Of a DNA stretch of 64,000 bases, positions 52,201 through 62,900 are shown piece after piece (within the stretch, counting starts at the first letter, position 1; the number at the start of each line of letters is the position of its first letter). The DNA is from Monarcha castaneiventris obscurior (lineage: Eukaryota; Chordata; Aves; Passeriformes; Monarchidae). The position numbers and the translations under genes are program-made. The stretch spans positions 13,885,001-13,949,000 of the forward strand of contig JAMPIT010000434.1 of NCBI GenBank assembly GCA_026261815.1. Reading direction: 5' to 3'. The notes beneath the pieces are model-generated. The model ran no database searches and was not told where the DNA came from. It worked only from the letters and a program-made list of their open reading frames with translations.

Positions 52201-54524
52201 GCATCTCCTGTCTGCACAGGGGCTCGGATGGCAAAGCGGCCTCAGAAGTATTTAGCATTCTTCCTGGAGTGCAGCCCTGGATTACCTCACAAAGAGCGGT
52301 GTCTCCCTTTCCCGCAGCAGCTGGCTAGTGAAAGGTGTATCTGCAAGTTTAAATGGGTCGAAGCTGCCGGTCCATGTACCTTAGACACAGTTTCCTGGCA
52401 CAGTTCTGCTGGCCAGGCTCCCCGCACAAGCAGCGGCCGCCCAGAGCACCCGGCGATGGCAGAGGCGGGGCTGGGTGTTCTCAGCTGGAAGCTGCGCGCT
52501 GGGTTACAGCCAGGGGCTAAGGGCGCTGAGGGTCCCTTGGCGATCTGTGCTCGTCACAGACAGTTCTTGCTCCTGTGCCAATGACAGAGCACTGAGTGTC
52601 ATGGAAACTCCTAACTCGGCTGTGTCCTGATCTCACTGCACTTTTGGCAGCACCCTCTACAAAGGCTTTACACCCAGCATCTCAGCACAGGGTGTCCAAA
52701 GCACAGCTGACAGCAGCTGCTGCAAATGCAGGCCATGATTTGGAGAAGGTCATGCAGGAGCTGACAAGGTACATGCCAGATCCTGGAACAAGCTGAGAGA
52801 AACCTGCCAAGAAACACCTTCATTACACACTCACGTATACACACATCACACAGAAGAATATGTGCAAGTACTCGATACAGCTTTTGCTCTGCTGATTCAT
52901 TCAATAAAACCTTAGTCCAAGCTTGTTCCAGAAATTCAAGTGCTCAACAGCCATCCATGATGCAACAACAAACAGATTTATAAACTCGGTAAAACAGTAT
53001 CAGGAGTTATTTTATATCCTCAGGGCAAAATATAAATAATTCCAAAGGTAAAACACACATATCCAAGGCATTTCTGAACAAGCAGTAGGAGTATCATCAA
53101 CAGGGCACCAATATTTTCCCAGTTCTATTCTTGCATCATGACAAACACAAGTTCACTTCTGCGTAAATCTATGCAACTGAGTGCTGAGTAATTATCCTTA
53201 CACTTTAAAAATTCCCCTGCAGCTTCCTCTAAAGTTCCTCTCATAGATTAATTTGTCTCTGTATTTCTGGGAGAAAAAAAAAAAAAAATCCCCACTTTCA
53301 ATACGCATGAAATTGAGGTAGCTGGATTTTCACTGGAGAGTCACATATTCAATTAATACAGCATGTTATCAAATCAAAACACCTTAATGCATCAGTACAG
53401 TTAAGAGACTGTGGTCCGAAATGGATACTCAGTTATTTACTGTCTGAATGTGGACCTCCAGGAAAAGGAAAGCAATTCTACCAGCCCATTTTTCCTGCAT
53501 AAAGAGGTTATTTATTGTTTTATACAGTTCAGTGGTGGACTTCTTACTTTAAATAAATAAATAAAAAATTACTGTAAATCTATATATTTAAAATTAAATC
53601 CCAGTAATGGTGCAAATGTAAACATTTCAGTAGAGTCAGCATGCTGGACTTTCTTAGTGAATACAAAAATCCTAATATTAAGTTTTAGGTGTATAAAACT
53701 TCTAATTTATTTGCCTCTTGCTGAAAGCCACCACATTTTAAACACAGAGATAAGATACTACATAATGAAATTTGAATCTTGACCACTCTAGTCAAGGATA
53801 ATCACCTTTACAGTCACTGTGTTTTATTACATTGCTTAAGGTAAATATACTCAAAATCCAGTTTAATTTTTTACGTTTGTCAAGAGGAAGATGGTATATA
53901 CTATTGCAGGTGTGAACTTGCAAGTTTCCAGGCAGATGAAATAATCCACTTTTGTAACATCCTGAAAATCTATTCACAAGCATCTGGGGACAGCACAAGT
54001 CAAGACTGCTGGGCAATAAATATATCCCTGTTCATTTCACTGTAAGTCAGTGAAACCTGCTTTTCACAAGGGAGAAATCATCCTCAGTCCCCAAACAGAC
54101 ATGTAGTAAAAAGGCCTTATTTTTTAAAATGCAAGCACAGCACACAGACCAACATGCCTGGTGCTTGTTATTTAGCATTGCAATCAGAACCAGCCTGGGC
54201 AGGGCAGACAGGGGTGTCACCCGTTTACAGAAATGAGAGACAAAACAGAAAGGTCTCCACTATAGCAAGTGCCACACCACTGTACGTGTTCACTGAAATA
54301 CACAGGAAGCTGCTCACTAGAATAACAAATAACACTAGTTCTTGTTCTTTTTATCTTACAGGGCTGGTAATAATTGGTGGTGGGTTCCTATAGTTGCACC
54401 TCTGCTGGGAGGTGTACTTGGAGCCATGATCTATATAATTTTTATTGAAATTCATCACTCGGATCCTCAGTCAGGAGAAGAAAATGAAGCACATGCTAAA
54501 TATGAATTGACCAATATGGCGTAA
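31125..54524 (+). CDS. AQP9: AQP9 aquaglyceroporin, complete gene, six coding exons
   Basis: Coding exons are 31125-31226, 42071-42197, 45717-45854, 47432-47550, 49191-49408 and 54362-54524. They sum to 867 nt, which is 288 residues plus stop; human AQP9 has 295. All junctions are GT-AG, with intron phases 0, 1, 1, 0 and 2. The protein is a six-helix channel that passes water, glycerol, urea and similar neutral solutes across the plasma membrane, and in liver it imports glycerol. NPA boxes are at residues 81-83 and 213-215. The aromatic/arginine filter by alignment is F61, T201, C210 and R216. NAT at 139-141 is a potential glycosylation site in the outer loop. [19 protein letters not shown] and MNPARDL identify an aquaglyceroporin. 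AQP9 rather than AQP3/7/10 follows from the N-terminus ([14 protein letters not shown]), the C-terminal KYEL and the ALDH1A2 neighbour. No frame damage is seen. Confidence 0.95.
32857..33090 (+). mobile_element. CR1 LINE, 5'-truncated 3' end
   Basis: About 234 bp match the familiar avian CR1 3' region, including GTGCCAGGGGAACTTTAGGT, TGCCCAGGGAGGTGGTGGAG, GGTTGGACTTGATCT and TTTTCCAACCTAG. It ends in the octamer tail ATTCTGTG plus ATTCTAT (33,076-33,090), which sets the plus orientation. The element is severely 5'-truncated, as is usual for CR1, and encodes nothing functional. Confidence 0.95.
34785..34798. repeat. AT dinucleotide repeat, 7 units
   Basis: (AT)7 lies in AQP9 intron 1. Confidence 0.9.
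38622..38637. repeat. Homopolymer tract, 16 T
   Basis: T16 follows about 90 bp of T/A-rich low-complexity sequence in AQP9 intron 1. Confidence 0.9.
42071..42197 (+). CDS. AQP9: AQP9 exon 2 (residues 35-77)
   Basis: The acceptor TTGCAG leads into [15 protein letters not shown] and the helix 2 residues [14 protein letters not shown]61 corresponds to the aromatic filter residue F64 of human AQP9. The exon ends in phase 1 at GTAAGT. It is visibly richer in G+C (about 60%) than the other AQP9 exons, and [11 protein letters not shown] differs from human GRFGGVITINV, which I quote from memory. An overlapping 121-codon frame on the same strand (41,836-42,201) is in a different register and is not used. 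Confidence 0.93.
42198..45716 (+). other. AQP9: AQP9 intron 2 (3.5 kb)
   Basis: A phase 1 intron with GTAAGT and TTTCAG borders. I see no further feature in it. Confidence 0.9.
45717..45854 (+). CDS. AQP9: AQP9 exon 3 (residues 77-123), first NPA box
   Basis: The exon follows TTTCAG and completes the glycine split at the junction. It encodes [13 protein letters not shown] (NPA at 81-83, the cytoplasmic-side half helix) and helix 3 with [17 protein letters not shown]. It ends in phase 1 at GTGAGT. Confidence 0.95.
45855..47431 (+). other. AQP9: AQP9 intron 3 (1.6 kb)
   Basis: A phase 1 intron with GTGAGT and CTATAG borders. It holds a 44-bp minus-strand CR1 remnant about 110 bp before exon 4. 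Confidence 0.9.
47279..47322 (-). mobile_element. CR1 LINE remnant, extreme 3' end
   Basis: AGAATCACAGAATCGTTTGG followed by GTTGGAAGGGACCTTAAAT is the reverse complement of the avian CR1 3' terminus. The element is therefore on the minus strand and truncated to about 44 bp. Confidence 0.9.
47432..47550 (+). CDS. AQP9: AQP9 exon 4 (residues 123-162)
   Basis: The exon follows CTATAG and encodes the extracellular loop C with [20 protein letters not shown], then [11 protein letters not shown] leading into helix 4. The NAT sequon at 139-141 is shared with human AQP9. It ends in phase 0 at GTAAGT. Confidence 0.95.
47551..49190 (+). other. AQP9: AQP9 intron 4 (1.6 kb)
   Basis: A phase 0 intron with GTAAGT and GGCCAG borders. 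The sequence is AT-rich and I see nothing else in it. Confidence 0.9.
49191..49408 (+). CDS. AQP9: AQP9 exon 5 (residues 163-235), second NPA box
   Basis: The exon follows GGCCAG and encodes helix 4, the short linker [10 protein letters not shown], helix 5 and the second pore half-helix with [19 protein letters not shown] is at 213-215 and R216 is the selectivity-filter arginine. The position equivalent to human A204 is T201. The exon ends in phase 2 at GTGAGT. Confidence 0.95.
49409..54361 (+). other. AQP9: AQP9 intron 5 (5 kb)
   Basis: A phase 2 intron with GTGAGT and TTACAG borders. It is ordinary AT-rich sequence except for a small CpG island near its middle (listed separately), an A tract near 53.28 kb and an AAAT repeat near 53.55 kb. 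Confidence 0.9.
52045..52520. promoter_or_regulatory. Small CpG island inside AQP9 intron 5
   Basis: CpG dinucleotides are very dense at about 52,050-52,190 (around two dozen in 140 bp by eye) and again at 52,420-52,500, in an otherwise CpG-poor intron. No exon of AQP9 or any protein I know lies here; the short open frames on both strands differ in register and are unconvincing. Intronic CpG islands of this kind often mark an alternative or nested, commonly non-coding, promoter. A GC-rich repeat is the other option. Confidence 0.7.
54362..54524 (+). CDS. AQP9: AQP9 exon 6 (residues 235-288) and stop
   Basis: After a pyrimidine-rich acceptor (TTACAG) the exon completes T235 and encodes [17 protein letters not shown], helix 6 ([15 protein letters not shown]) and an acidic C-terminal tail ending KYELTNMA and TAA. 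Human AQP9 has R where T235 stands. The change comes from the two bases contributed by exon 5. Confidence 0.95.
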
Positions 54525-55690
54525 GAAGTGAAGAACTTTCTCTTCATTTTGTTGTGCAGTTTTTATGCAAATGGTTGTTTGGACCACTGTATGAAACCCA
54601 TAGGCCTCAGTTAGAAATTCACCTTTCAAAGCAGAAATTCTGTATAGAAGTTCAAAATTGAAGTCTTTCTATGAAACATTGGGCTGATCACATTCAAAAT
54701 TGCTGTCTTGGGTATGGGAAGGCTAAATTTTTATTTTCACATAGCTTTTGGATCAAGTTATCTCCTAGATGCACTTGTAGTGAGATGATGCACCGACCTG
54801 TTAATTCAAGTCATATGATCTTAATCACGTTGCCTAATTAACTGAAAACAGTTGAGATATTGATATGAAAGTGCATGCATAGTTAATGGGTTCAGTGCTG
54901 AATTAATGTGCAAGAGCATCACTCCCTTATTAAGAATGTCTTGTCTAAACATTTAAAACGATACCCAAATTGGCTAAATGCCAATTGAAACAGTTTAAAA
55001 TCATTTACTAATTTTATGGAACCACTATTGAACAGCAAGAAATCAACTCCTCAGTGATTCAGTTTAGTAACAATCACAAAAGGCAAAAATTGTTTGTTGT
55101 AAGATCAGCACCAAAGAGACAACTTCTGCACAGGGTCTTCATAGCATTAATGTTTAGTTATTTTTAGACTATTTACTTGACCTTTATGCTACCCAATATT
55201 AAGAGCCTTATGTAGAATACTAATCTGAATCTCTTCCGCTGTGCTTTCTGGATACAATTCATTCCTGTGGAGATGGCCCAGCAAGAGGCTTATGCTGTGC
55301 AGAGGTCAGCACAAAGCCTATGTCTGTGTAAGCTTTAAGTTGTCCTGCTACTTCTGATTTACATAGGTGGATTTCATCTGCATTGTGGGAGCAATTTTTA
55401 GTTTGGTAGCAGTAATTAAAACTAGAAACTGGTCTCAGACCTAGATCTGAATTCCCCAAGGAAGGCCAGATCCACATCAGAGTTCTGATGTGTGGGTTCT
55501 CATTCACTAAAGAGAAGTGGTTGGACATATACCACTTCCTAAATATCCAGCCTTGAAAATGAAATTATTTCTGCTTAATCATTGTGAATTGAATGTATTC
55601 AGTTAAATCAAAGTTTGTTTCTATTATACATAGATCTATCCATGGTTGGTGATGGTGATCATGAATAAACAGACATCTGATTCAGCAATG
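54525..55690 (+). other. AQP9: AQP9 3' UTR (probable extent)
   Basis: The sequence after the stop codon is AT-rich and non-coding. The first canonical AATAAA is at 55,664-55,669, predicting an end near 55,685-55,695 and a UTR of about 1.15 kb. Further AATAAA motifs at 56,634 and near 57,870 could give longer forms. Confidence 0.5.
55664..55669 (+). terminator. AQP9: Candidate AQP9 polyadenylation signal
   Basis: This is the first AATAAA downstream of the AQP9 stop codon. Its use is inferred from position only. Confidence 0.4.
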
Positions 55691-58479
55691 CTCCTGAGCT
55701 ACTTTCATAGATGGCTAAAACTTTGGAGTACCAGTTCTTCCCTTTGGACTCCTATAACTCTGCTCTCTCAAATCCCACACTACATTCCTGATTTAACTCC
55801 TGAAGTGAGGAATCCCTTGTGTTGCCACTAATAGCCTGTGCACTTCCATGCAGTATCTACAAAAGAGGTTTACAAAATGCCACGGTCAGAACCTGCCTAA
55901 GCATTTGGGCAGATCAGGCCTTTGTCGCTGCTTGTTTTGATCACACTCCCTGAGATGCCATGCCAAATTCATGGCAGCAAAGGGACAGAAATAGCAGGTC
56001 CAGCAAAGCTTTCCTTGCTGCAGCTCAAAGTCAGATATTGCAGTATACTTGAGGGAGTATAATTCCAATTTTAATTATGTTTTTAAGAAAACTTACATAA
56101 CTGTAATGAACTCAGGCTGCCCAGAGACATATCAGCCCTGTGCAAAATGCTCATTTGATTCACTGTGTCTCTGCTGTGGGTTAAATTCTGCTATATTCAT
56201 GCACATTTGACTGCATCCTTATATCACTGTCTGGAGAATCTCAGGAACAAGAAGGGAGAGCTTATAGAAACAGTTCTCAATCTGAGCAGAGAAGAATCAA
56301 GAGTAAAATGTGAGTATTAGTCCTAATTTTAGATCTTTTGTTGGCAGCAGAGACAAGCTAGATCATCTGTCCTGCATATAGATAAGTTGCACTACATAAA
56401 CCAAGATGGGGTGCAAATGCAATTGCAGACTGACCCTTCATTTGCCCCCACCCCTTTCAGGGTCTCTCACCCCTTCCTGATTCCTGGAGTGGGAGCACTC
56501 CCAGGGGGCTGCCAACCTTCTGTGTCTGGAGAGCAATTACAGAGGTAGAAACAGTCTGAGGGCTGCCCTCAGGTCTGAAAGGCACTTACTCTTCCACTGA
56601 TTCCAACATCTAATATGAAATATCTGTGCAAAAAATAAACAAGCTAATTAACCAGAAGTAACCAATTTTATCCAAAACGGTAGGGGCAAGTTATCACTTG
56701 TGTTAGAATTTTGCATAGTCAGTAGGCTCAATATGCATCACAATAATTCTTTCTTTAATCCACCATGGATAACACGGGGAAAAGGAGACTACAGGTCAGG
56801 AATGAAAAAGGGATGGTTTATTTATACAGCCTACTCAGGAACTAGCCCACACTTGCTGTGTACCTGTGCATTGGCCAAGGTACATAAAATTGTTCATTTT
56901 CTCAAAATCCTTTTGATCACAACATGTTCTGCCTGTACATCAACATGAAATCTTGTTTCTCCTACTTATGCCATTCCTATGCACAGAATTTCTGTATGGG
57001 TGACATTTACTTGTCTGAATCATTAACATGCAAATCTTAAGCAGTGACACATTAGTGTGATAGCATAACAGTATCTTAACTATGCTGTCAAGTTGTTGTC
57101 AATTCCATGTTTGCCTTAAGAATTTATTTTCAAACTTTAATTAATCATTCAATGTTTTTAAAATTCTTTCAAGACACATGGTATAAATACCACAATTCAT
57201 CCTGGATTCACAAAAGCCAGAATTTCATTCAGTAACAAGGTATTATAGACCTGTCTCAGATCTGACAATTTAAATTTCAAGGAATGAATTCCTGCTTTTG
57301 GGCCAAACCTCAGCTGAATCTTTACTACAATACCATGACCAGTATCTCCATAATGTAATGGGAACAATAACAATCACCACATTCCATAAACTTATACAGA
57401 CATTATCTATTTTATAGGGAACAAAGTATTTGCCTTTGCATGAACTATGCAATTTTCTAATATCAACTGATATTCAGTGGTCACACTTATGTTAAACTAA
57501 TATAATAGAGTTGTCAACAAGTTTTTCTAGCGGAAAGATGTTTTGGTTAGTGAGTTAATCGTAATCAGCCTCCATGATTTTAATGCTGAAAGATATTAAT
57601 TTCAGGGCATTGCTCAACTTTCATTTTGGGCTTGTTCTTTTTGGGAGCAATGTGTTTGTTCTTTAGAGCTGAACTTAGTGCTGGAGTAATTTGGAAAGCT
57701 GCAAATAGCACTGAGTTAAAGGTTGGCTACTGCATGTTGTTTCACTGAAGTCAATGAAATTGTTCACAATGGGTGGCAATACAGGCAAGGATAAGTGATC
57801 AGAGAATGGTGGACATTGTACTTTTTTGGAGTTTTGTCTGTGGATCTGGATGTTCAAATATTTTGGTTCAAAATAAAAACAGTCAATTCCTAACAAATGC
57901 ATTCCAGTGCTATTTTTATATATATAAAAGAAATCTCCCCTCTGGCACCTAAGGACTTAAGAAATAAATAGCTGCTTGTTATGACCTACAATGTTTTACA
58001 GCCTTGTGCTGGAAGAACAGATGGACTAACAAGCTGGATTCCCAGAGCACAGCCCCTGTGGCAGATTCCATGGCTCAGCAGCAGTGCCAGAGCAGAGCAA
58101 TGGGCAGTGCCAGGCCACGAGGCACCCACACAATCAGGGGGTCAGGCCTCCTGCCCTGGCCCTTCTCCCCTTCCTGCCTGCAGCCTGCCCAGGGACACTT
58201 TCTGCCACAGCTTTCCCACTGCTCTAACAATAGCCAGCACCCAGGTGGGATATTTGGCTGAAGTCCCTCTTCAGAGACTGCTTTTAGGCATACATATATC
58301 ACATCAGATTTGGCCTGCAGGGCTTACAAAATGCCCCAAGCTAATTTATCAGTCTTCTACTCTACAGATTTGTAACAGGGACATGCTTTGTTTGTTTCAT
58401 TTAAAAAGAACATGAAAACCTGTTCCGTGGGAGCAAGGGAAAGAATAGGTGCTTCAAATTTACTCTGAGAACCACAAAA

Positions 58480-58525
58480 GAAAAAACCCAAACCAAACAA
58501 ACAAAACAAAAACCCCAACAAAACT
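58480..58525. repeat. A/C-rich low-complexity tract
   Basis: The tract consists of AAAC and AAACC units with a few variants in about 45 bp. Confidence 0.8.
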
Positions 58526-59892
58526 ATATGAAGTGGCAGCACGCATTTCATCCTCTATCCATCCTGATGAGCCTTACCCTCCTATCAGTCTTTGTAACTT
58601 TCTGTTCTCCTTTCCTTCTGCCAACACTGTGTGCTGTGCTCTGTCTCTATACATCACAACACATCTCTAGAGATTTAAATACAGCATGCTTTTCGCAGTT
58701 ACTTATGAATCCTAGAAAGTTCTCATGAGAGCAAATTCAAGTTTCACCTCACATGCTTGTTTTTTGGCAGTTGCTTGCATTTTTTTTTCCCCACTGTTCC
58801 CAGCAAACAACCTTGTGCTGGAAAATACAACAATTAACTGCAACTTCCAGTAACAGCTGCTCTTTTTCTGCTTAGTACAATTGTTATTGCATAAGAAAGT
58901 GCTTCTTTAAAACAGGCACAATTTAAAAAGGCTTCTTTTTCAAACCACTATTAAAAATAGCACAAGATTATCCAGGAAAAAAATGCAGTGCCTATCAGTA
59001 TTTTATATTTTTGCCTTCTATTTTGCACTTACAACTTGTTAAATATTTTTAATTATTGTTATTATTGTTCTGTGAGTGCTAGTGCCTCTGCTTGTTTGCA
59101 CAGTCAAATAGCATAGTCTCAGTGGAGGAAGTAGTAAGTAAATATTTTAAATATGGTGTTTCTTTGCATATTGGAATCAAATATTAGAGGAATCTGTATA
59201 GTACTAAGCTGGACACAACACATTTATATAATTTTTCTCTCTTTGCTGACCACAACTTCCTTCAAAAGGTGTCTCTAAGACAGGGAATATGAATAGCCAG
59301 CAGCTTAAATCAGCAATGATTTCTAATCATCTATCAGGAAACACAAGTATGTCTTGGATGCAAATTCTGACATCCTCAGTACCATTATGAGGACCAGTTT
59401 GGGCACATTAATACTATTATTTCCTCAGCATTAGGCACATAATAGTCTAATAGGTGAAGAATACTCTCCACACCCGCAGAAATAACAGTACTTTGTTTCA
59501 CTGCACAACTCTTCTCAGGAAACCTGCCTGCCTTCCCATTATAAACACGGCTGTGAATGAAAAAGCAGCAAAGTAAACAATATGTTCAGACTTGAAAAGT
59601 CAGCATCTGAATAGAAGGAAATGAACAATCGCAGCCAGAACTGAACAGATGTAACACTTTCTGTAGCATGACCGAGGCATCAGATAACAAACATGAAGCC
59701 CAAGCAGCAGCACATGCTTGGCAACAAGCACTGCTAAACTAAAGAGTCAGGTGTTTCGTTAATGCCTTTTAAATAGACTTACAAAATTACTTATATTTTA
59801 GAGTAAAATTACTAAATTGTGGTGATGGTGTCTTCCATAGCAAAAGAACAAAATTTGATGATTTGAACACAGCTTCAAATTATTGAAATGGA

Positions 59893-59913
59893 GGGTGGGG
59901 TTAAGGGGGGGGG
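59893..59913 (+). other. G-rich run with quadruplex potential
   Basis: GGG, GGGG and a run of nine G are separated by T and TTAA. This satisfies the usual four-run G-quadruplex pattern if the G9 run is split. There is no gene nearby. Confidence 0.6.
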
Positions 59914-62900
59914 TGTCGCAGTGGAGGGAGGAAGAATGGAAATCTCAGTGGGGATAAGGAAAAGCACAGTAATAACTCACTCAATGTCCAGTCCTATGAA
60001 CCCTGCTGCAACTGCACAAAAGAGGCAGTATGGGCCTCTCCATTAAAACTGCACAATATAAAGACAAGAACTGTTTCATCTTCATTTCCATCTCAGATGT
60101 TCAAGACATTAGCAACCGATGGCTACACACTGCAGAAGACTTCTGCTACACAACCATTCTGCCACCTGAGGCAGGAAGCCTGCTCGGCTTCAGTGCAGAG
60201 AATTTCATCTCATACACCTGTATTCTTCTGGGGGTTCATGCTTTTCAGGGTATAGAAGCAACATGTTTTTTGAAGATGCTTACACTGTAGAACAGCTATC
60301 AGAAACACAAATAAAAAGAGACTTGAATCCAGCTGCCAGATTTCCACAGAATCTCAGGGGATAAAGCAAGTGCAAAGGCCACTCCAGCAAGTCTTGGAGG
60401 AGGAAAGCAAAACAGAAAAACTTTGATTGAGAACCACATCGTCTTCACAGCTATGAGTGCTTCAAAGTCACAGGCCATTTGCAAATGTAACATGTGTGCA
60501 AATACAATTAGCCCCTCAGAGGCTTCTAATCCGAGAAAATATGATGGCTGAACAAAATATAGATATGAACACACACACATTTCAATCTGTTCTGACACAA
60601 AAAGACAAAATCCTTCCTTGAAGTGGAAGCCCCATTTTCTATCACAGATGGTTCTCTGAAATTCAACACCATACAGCTTTAAAAAAAATAAGATCTACCT
60701 AAAATATTTACCTTGCCTGAAAGTGGACCTATAGTTTTTCCCTTTCAATTTTTTTTACCTGCTTTTCTGATACAACTGGCAGCCAGCCTCTGGTTCTCTC
60801 TTGGTGGCTTGGTTTCTCTCCTGTCTTGCATAAGTCTTTTACATCCACTGAGCATCAGACCCCACACAAAGTATTCCATTTACATGAAGACAAAATCCAT
60901 TTTGAGACAGATTTCAAAATGCCCATGGCTCCATGGAATTTCAAAACATATACTGCTAATAAATTGGACTTCCAAAAATTCACATGGCAATTGTACTCTT
61001 TTTCCCTTGCCTTTGATCAGATGTGTTGCTTACAACAACCTGGCAGAACAATAATTATCTCACTAGGGCAGTTCTACAGTACACTGGAGTTGGATTTCCT
61101 CCTAGGGAAATCCTAGAACAAGAGACACAGTTCAGGTACTGGTGGGTTTTATTTGTTGTACAAGATTGACCCTGAGAAACACTGTATTACAGGATATGAT
61201 GCATAAATCAGTAACAATCAGCTTGCCTTCCAGATTCAGGACAGAAAGTGTTTAGGCTTAACAGAATTCTTCTATATACATCTGGCTTCAGGTAATTTCA
61301 TTAGCAATTAGAAAAGCCAGAGGCAAACATATTCCTAAAAGATATTAAGTAAACTTCAGAGTACAGCTGTCCAGGGAGGACAAGGAATGTCAGAAGCTCT
61401 CTTCACATGTAGAAACTTAACTTCACGCCCAAATAGCAAATGTGCACAGCTTAGAAAAGTGAACAGTTGTAAAAGAACTGAGTCTCTCTGATGGTGCTTT
61501 AATATTACCATGACTGAGATAATCATACTCAAAAATAACTAGCTCATTTTACTTTCAAACTTACTTTTCCTGTATAGATTTGTAAAATCACAGTCTCTGG
61601 CCACGAACTTTGCTATTTTCACTGACGCTCCTGAAGGTGTTCTCCTCTGTTCCAACTCTTCAATATTTATTTTTTAATAAACACAAAGGAGGTCCTTTTC
61701 TGTCTGCTTCTATTTAGTCTGACAATAAACACATCCTCCTTCATGATCATCTCCCTCCTCTGCCCTCGTATACACAGTGACATTCCCCACAGGCATGTGG
61801 GAGAGGAAAGTGTTACACACAAGGCTTCTAAAAAAAATTGCAGCTGAGTAAGCTCTGGAGGGCTTCATCCCACAAACCTTCCTCCTACAATGACTGGGAA
61901 GTTTTTCACTGTCAGTACAATCCTTTATTCTGTAGGGCAGCTTTATCAAAAGCAGTGGCTAGCACAAAGGCTCTAGTGCTACCTCAGCTTCACTGGTACG
62001 AATGAAGAGGACCACCAGACTACCTAGGAGGGGTTCAGTGCTGACTAAGGTGTCCAACTGTCCTGAGAGCCAGAAAAAAGCTTAGACAGAAAAAAAAGAG
62101 AAATCTATCATAGCCTTTAAGCATAAGGAGATACCTCAGGCATGTAACTTGTTTCCTGGGCATCTCTGGCCAGTAGGCATTAGACACAAACAGAAGAGGT
62201 GAATATAAGCTGTTGACATAAGTGTTTGTCTGGCAAAGAGTCGTTCCTGGTGGAAGGCAACACTTTAAAGAACACTTTTTTTTCAGAGTATCAACACTGC
62301 ACCACCATCTAGATCACTGTCAGTTATGCATCAAAAGCCACAGCACTTGTAAGTATTGCTAATAGCCCCATACTCACTAGTAGATTTTTTTTAAACAAAG
62401 CCTGGTTTTAAGTTTCATTCAGATAGGATGTTGTTTAATCAACATAACTTACTATATTAGTTTTTTTCAAGACTGTGACAGTGCTATAAATGCTAGAGAA
62501 ACATTATTTTGACATAAAATATGCATTGTAAGTATGATGAGTATGGCAAGATTACATTAATTCTGAACATTTTGTTTGTCTCAGTCTTGAAATACATGGA
62601 CTATGTATTCATCAATCTGCTTGCTTATTTGAGTGTCTTAATTAGGACATTTTGAAAATCTTAACAGCTTTTTAGAAAGTAATTTGTAAGAACAAGGTCT
62701 ATTGATCCCAGTGTTTTCAGAGATGTGGCTTCTGTAGTCAGCAGCAGAGTAAGTGTGAAATGGAGCAAGCAAATGCAATGCACATTTGGGTCACTCAAGT
62801 CCTCTGTGCCCAAGTGGTGAGGACAACGATTAGAATGTAAGGACTGAGTGACGACTTTTTTTATGATGTGTTTGTGTGATGCTAAGCACAACGATGAGGC

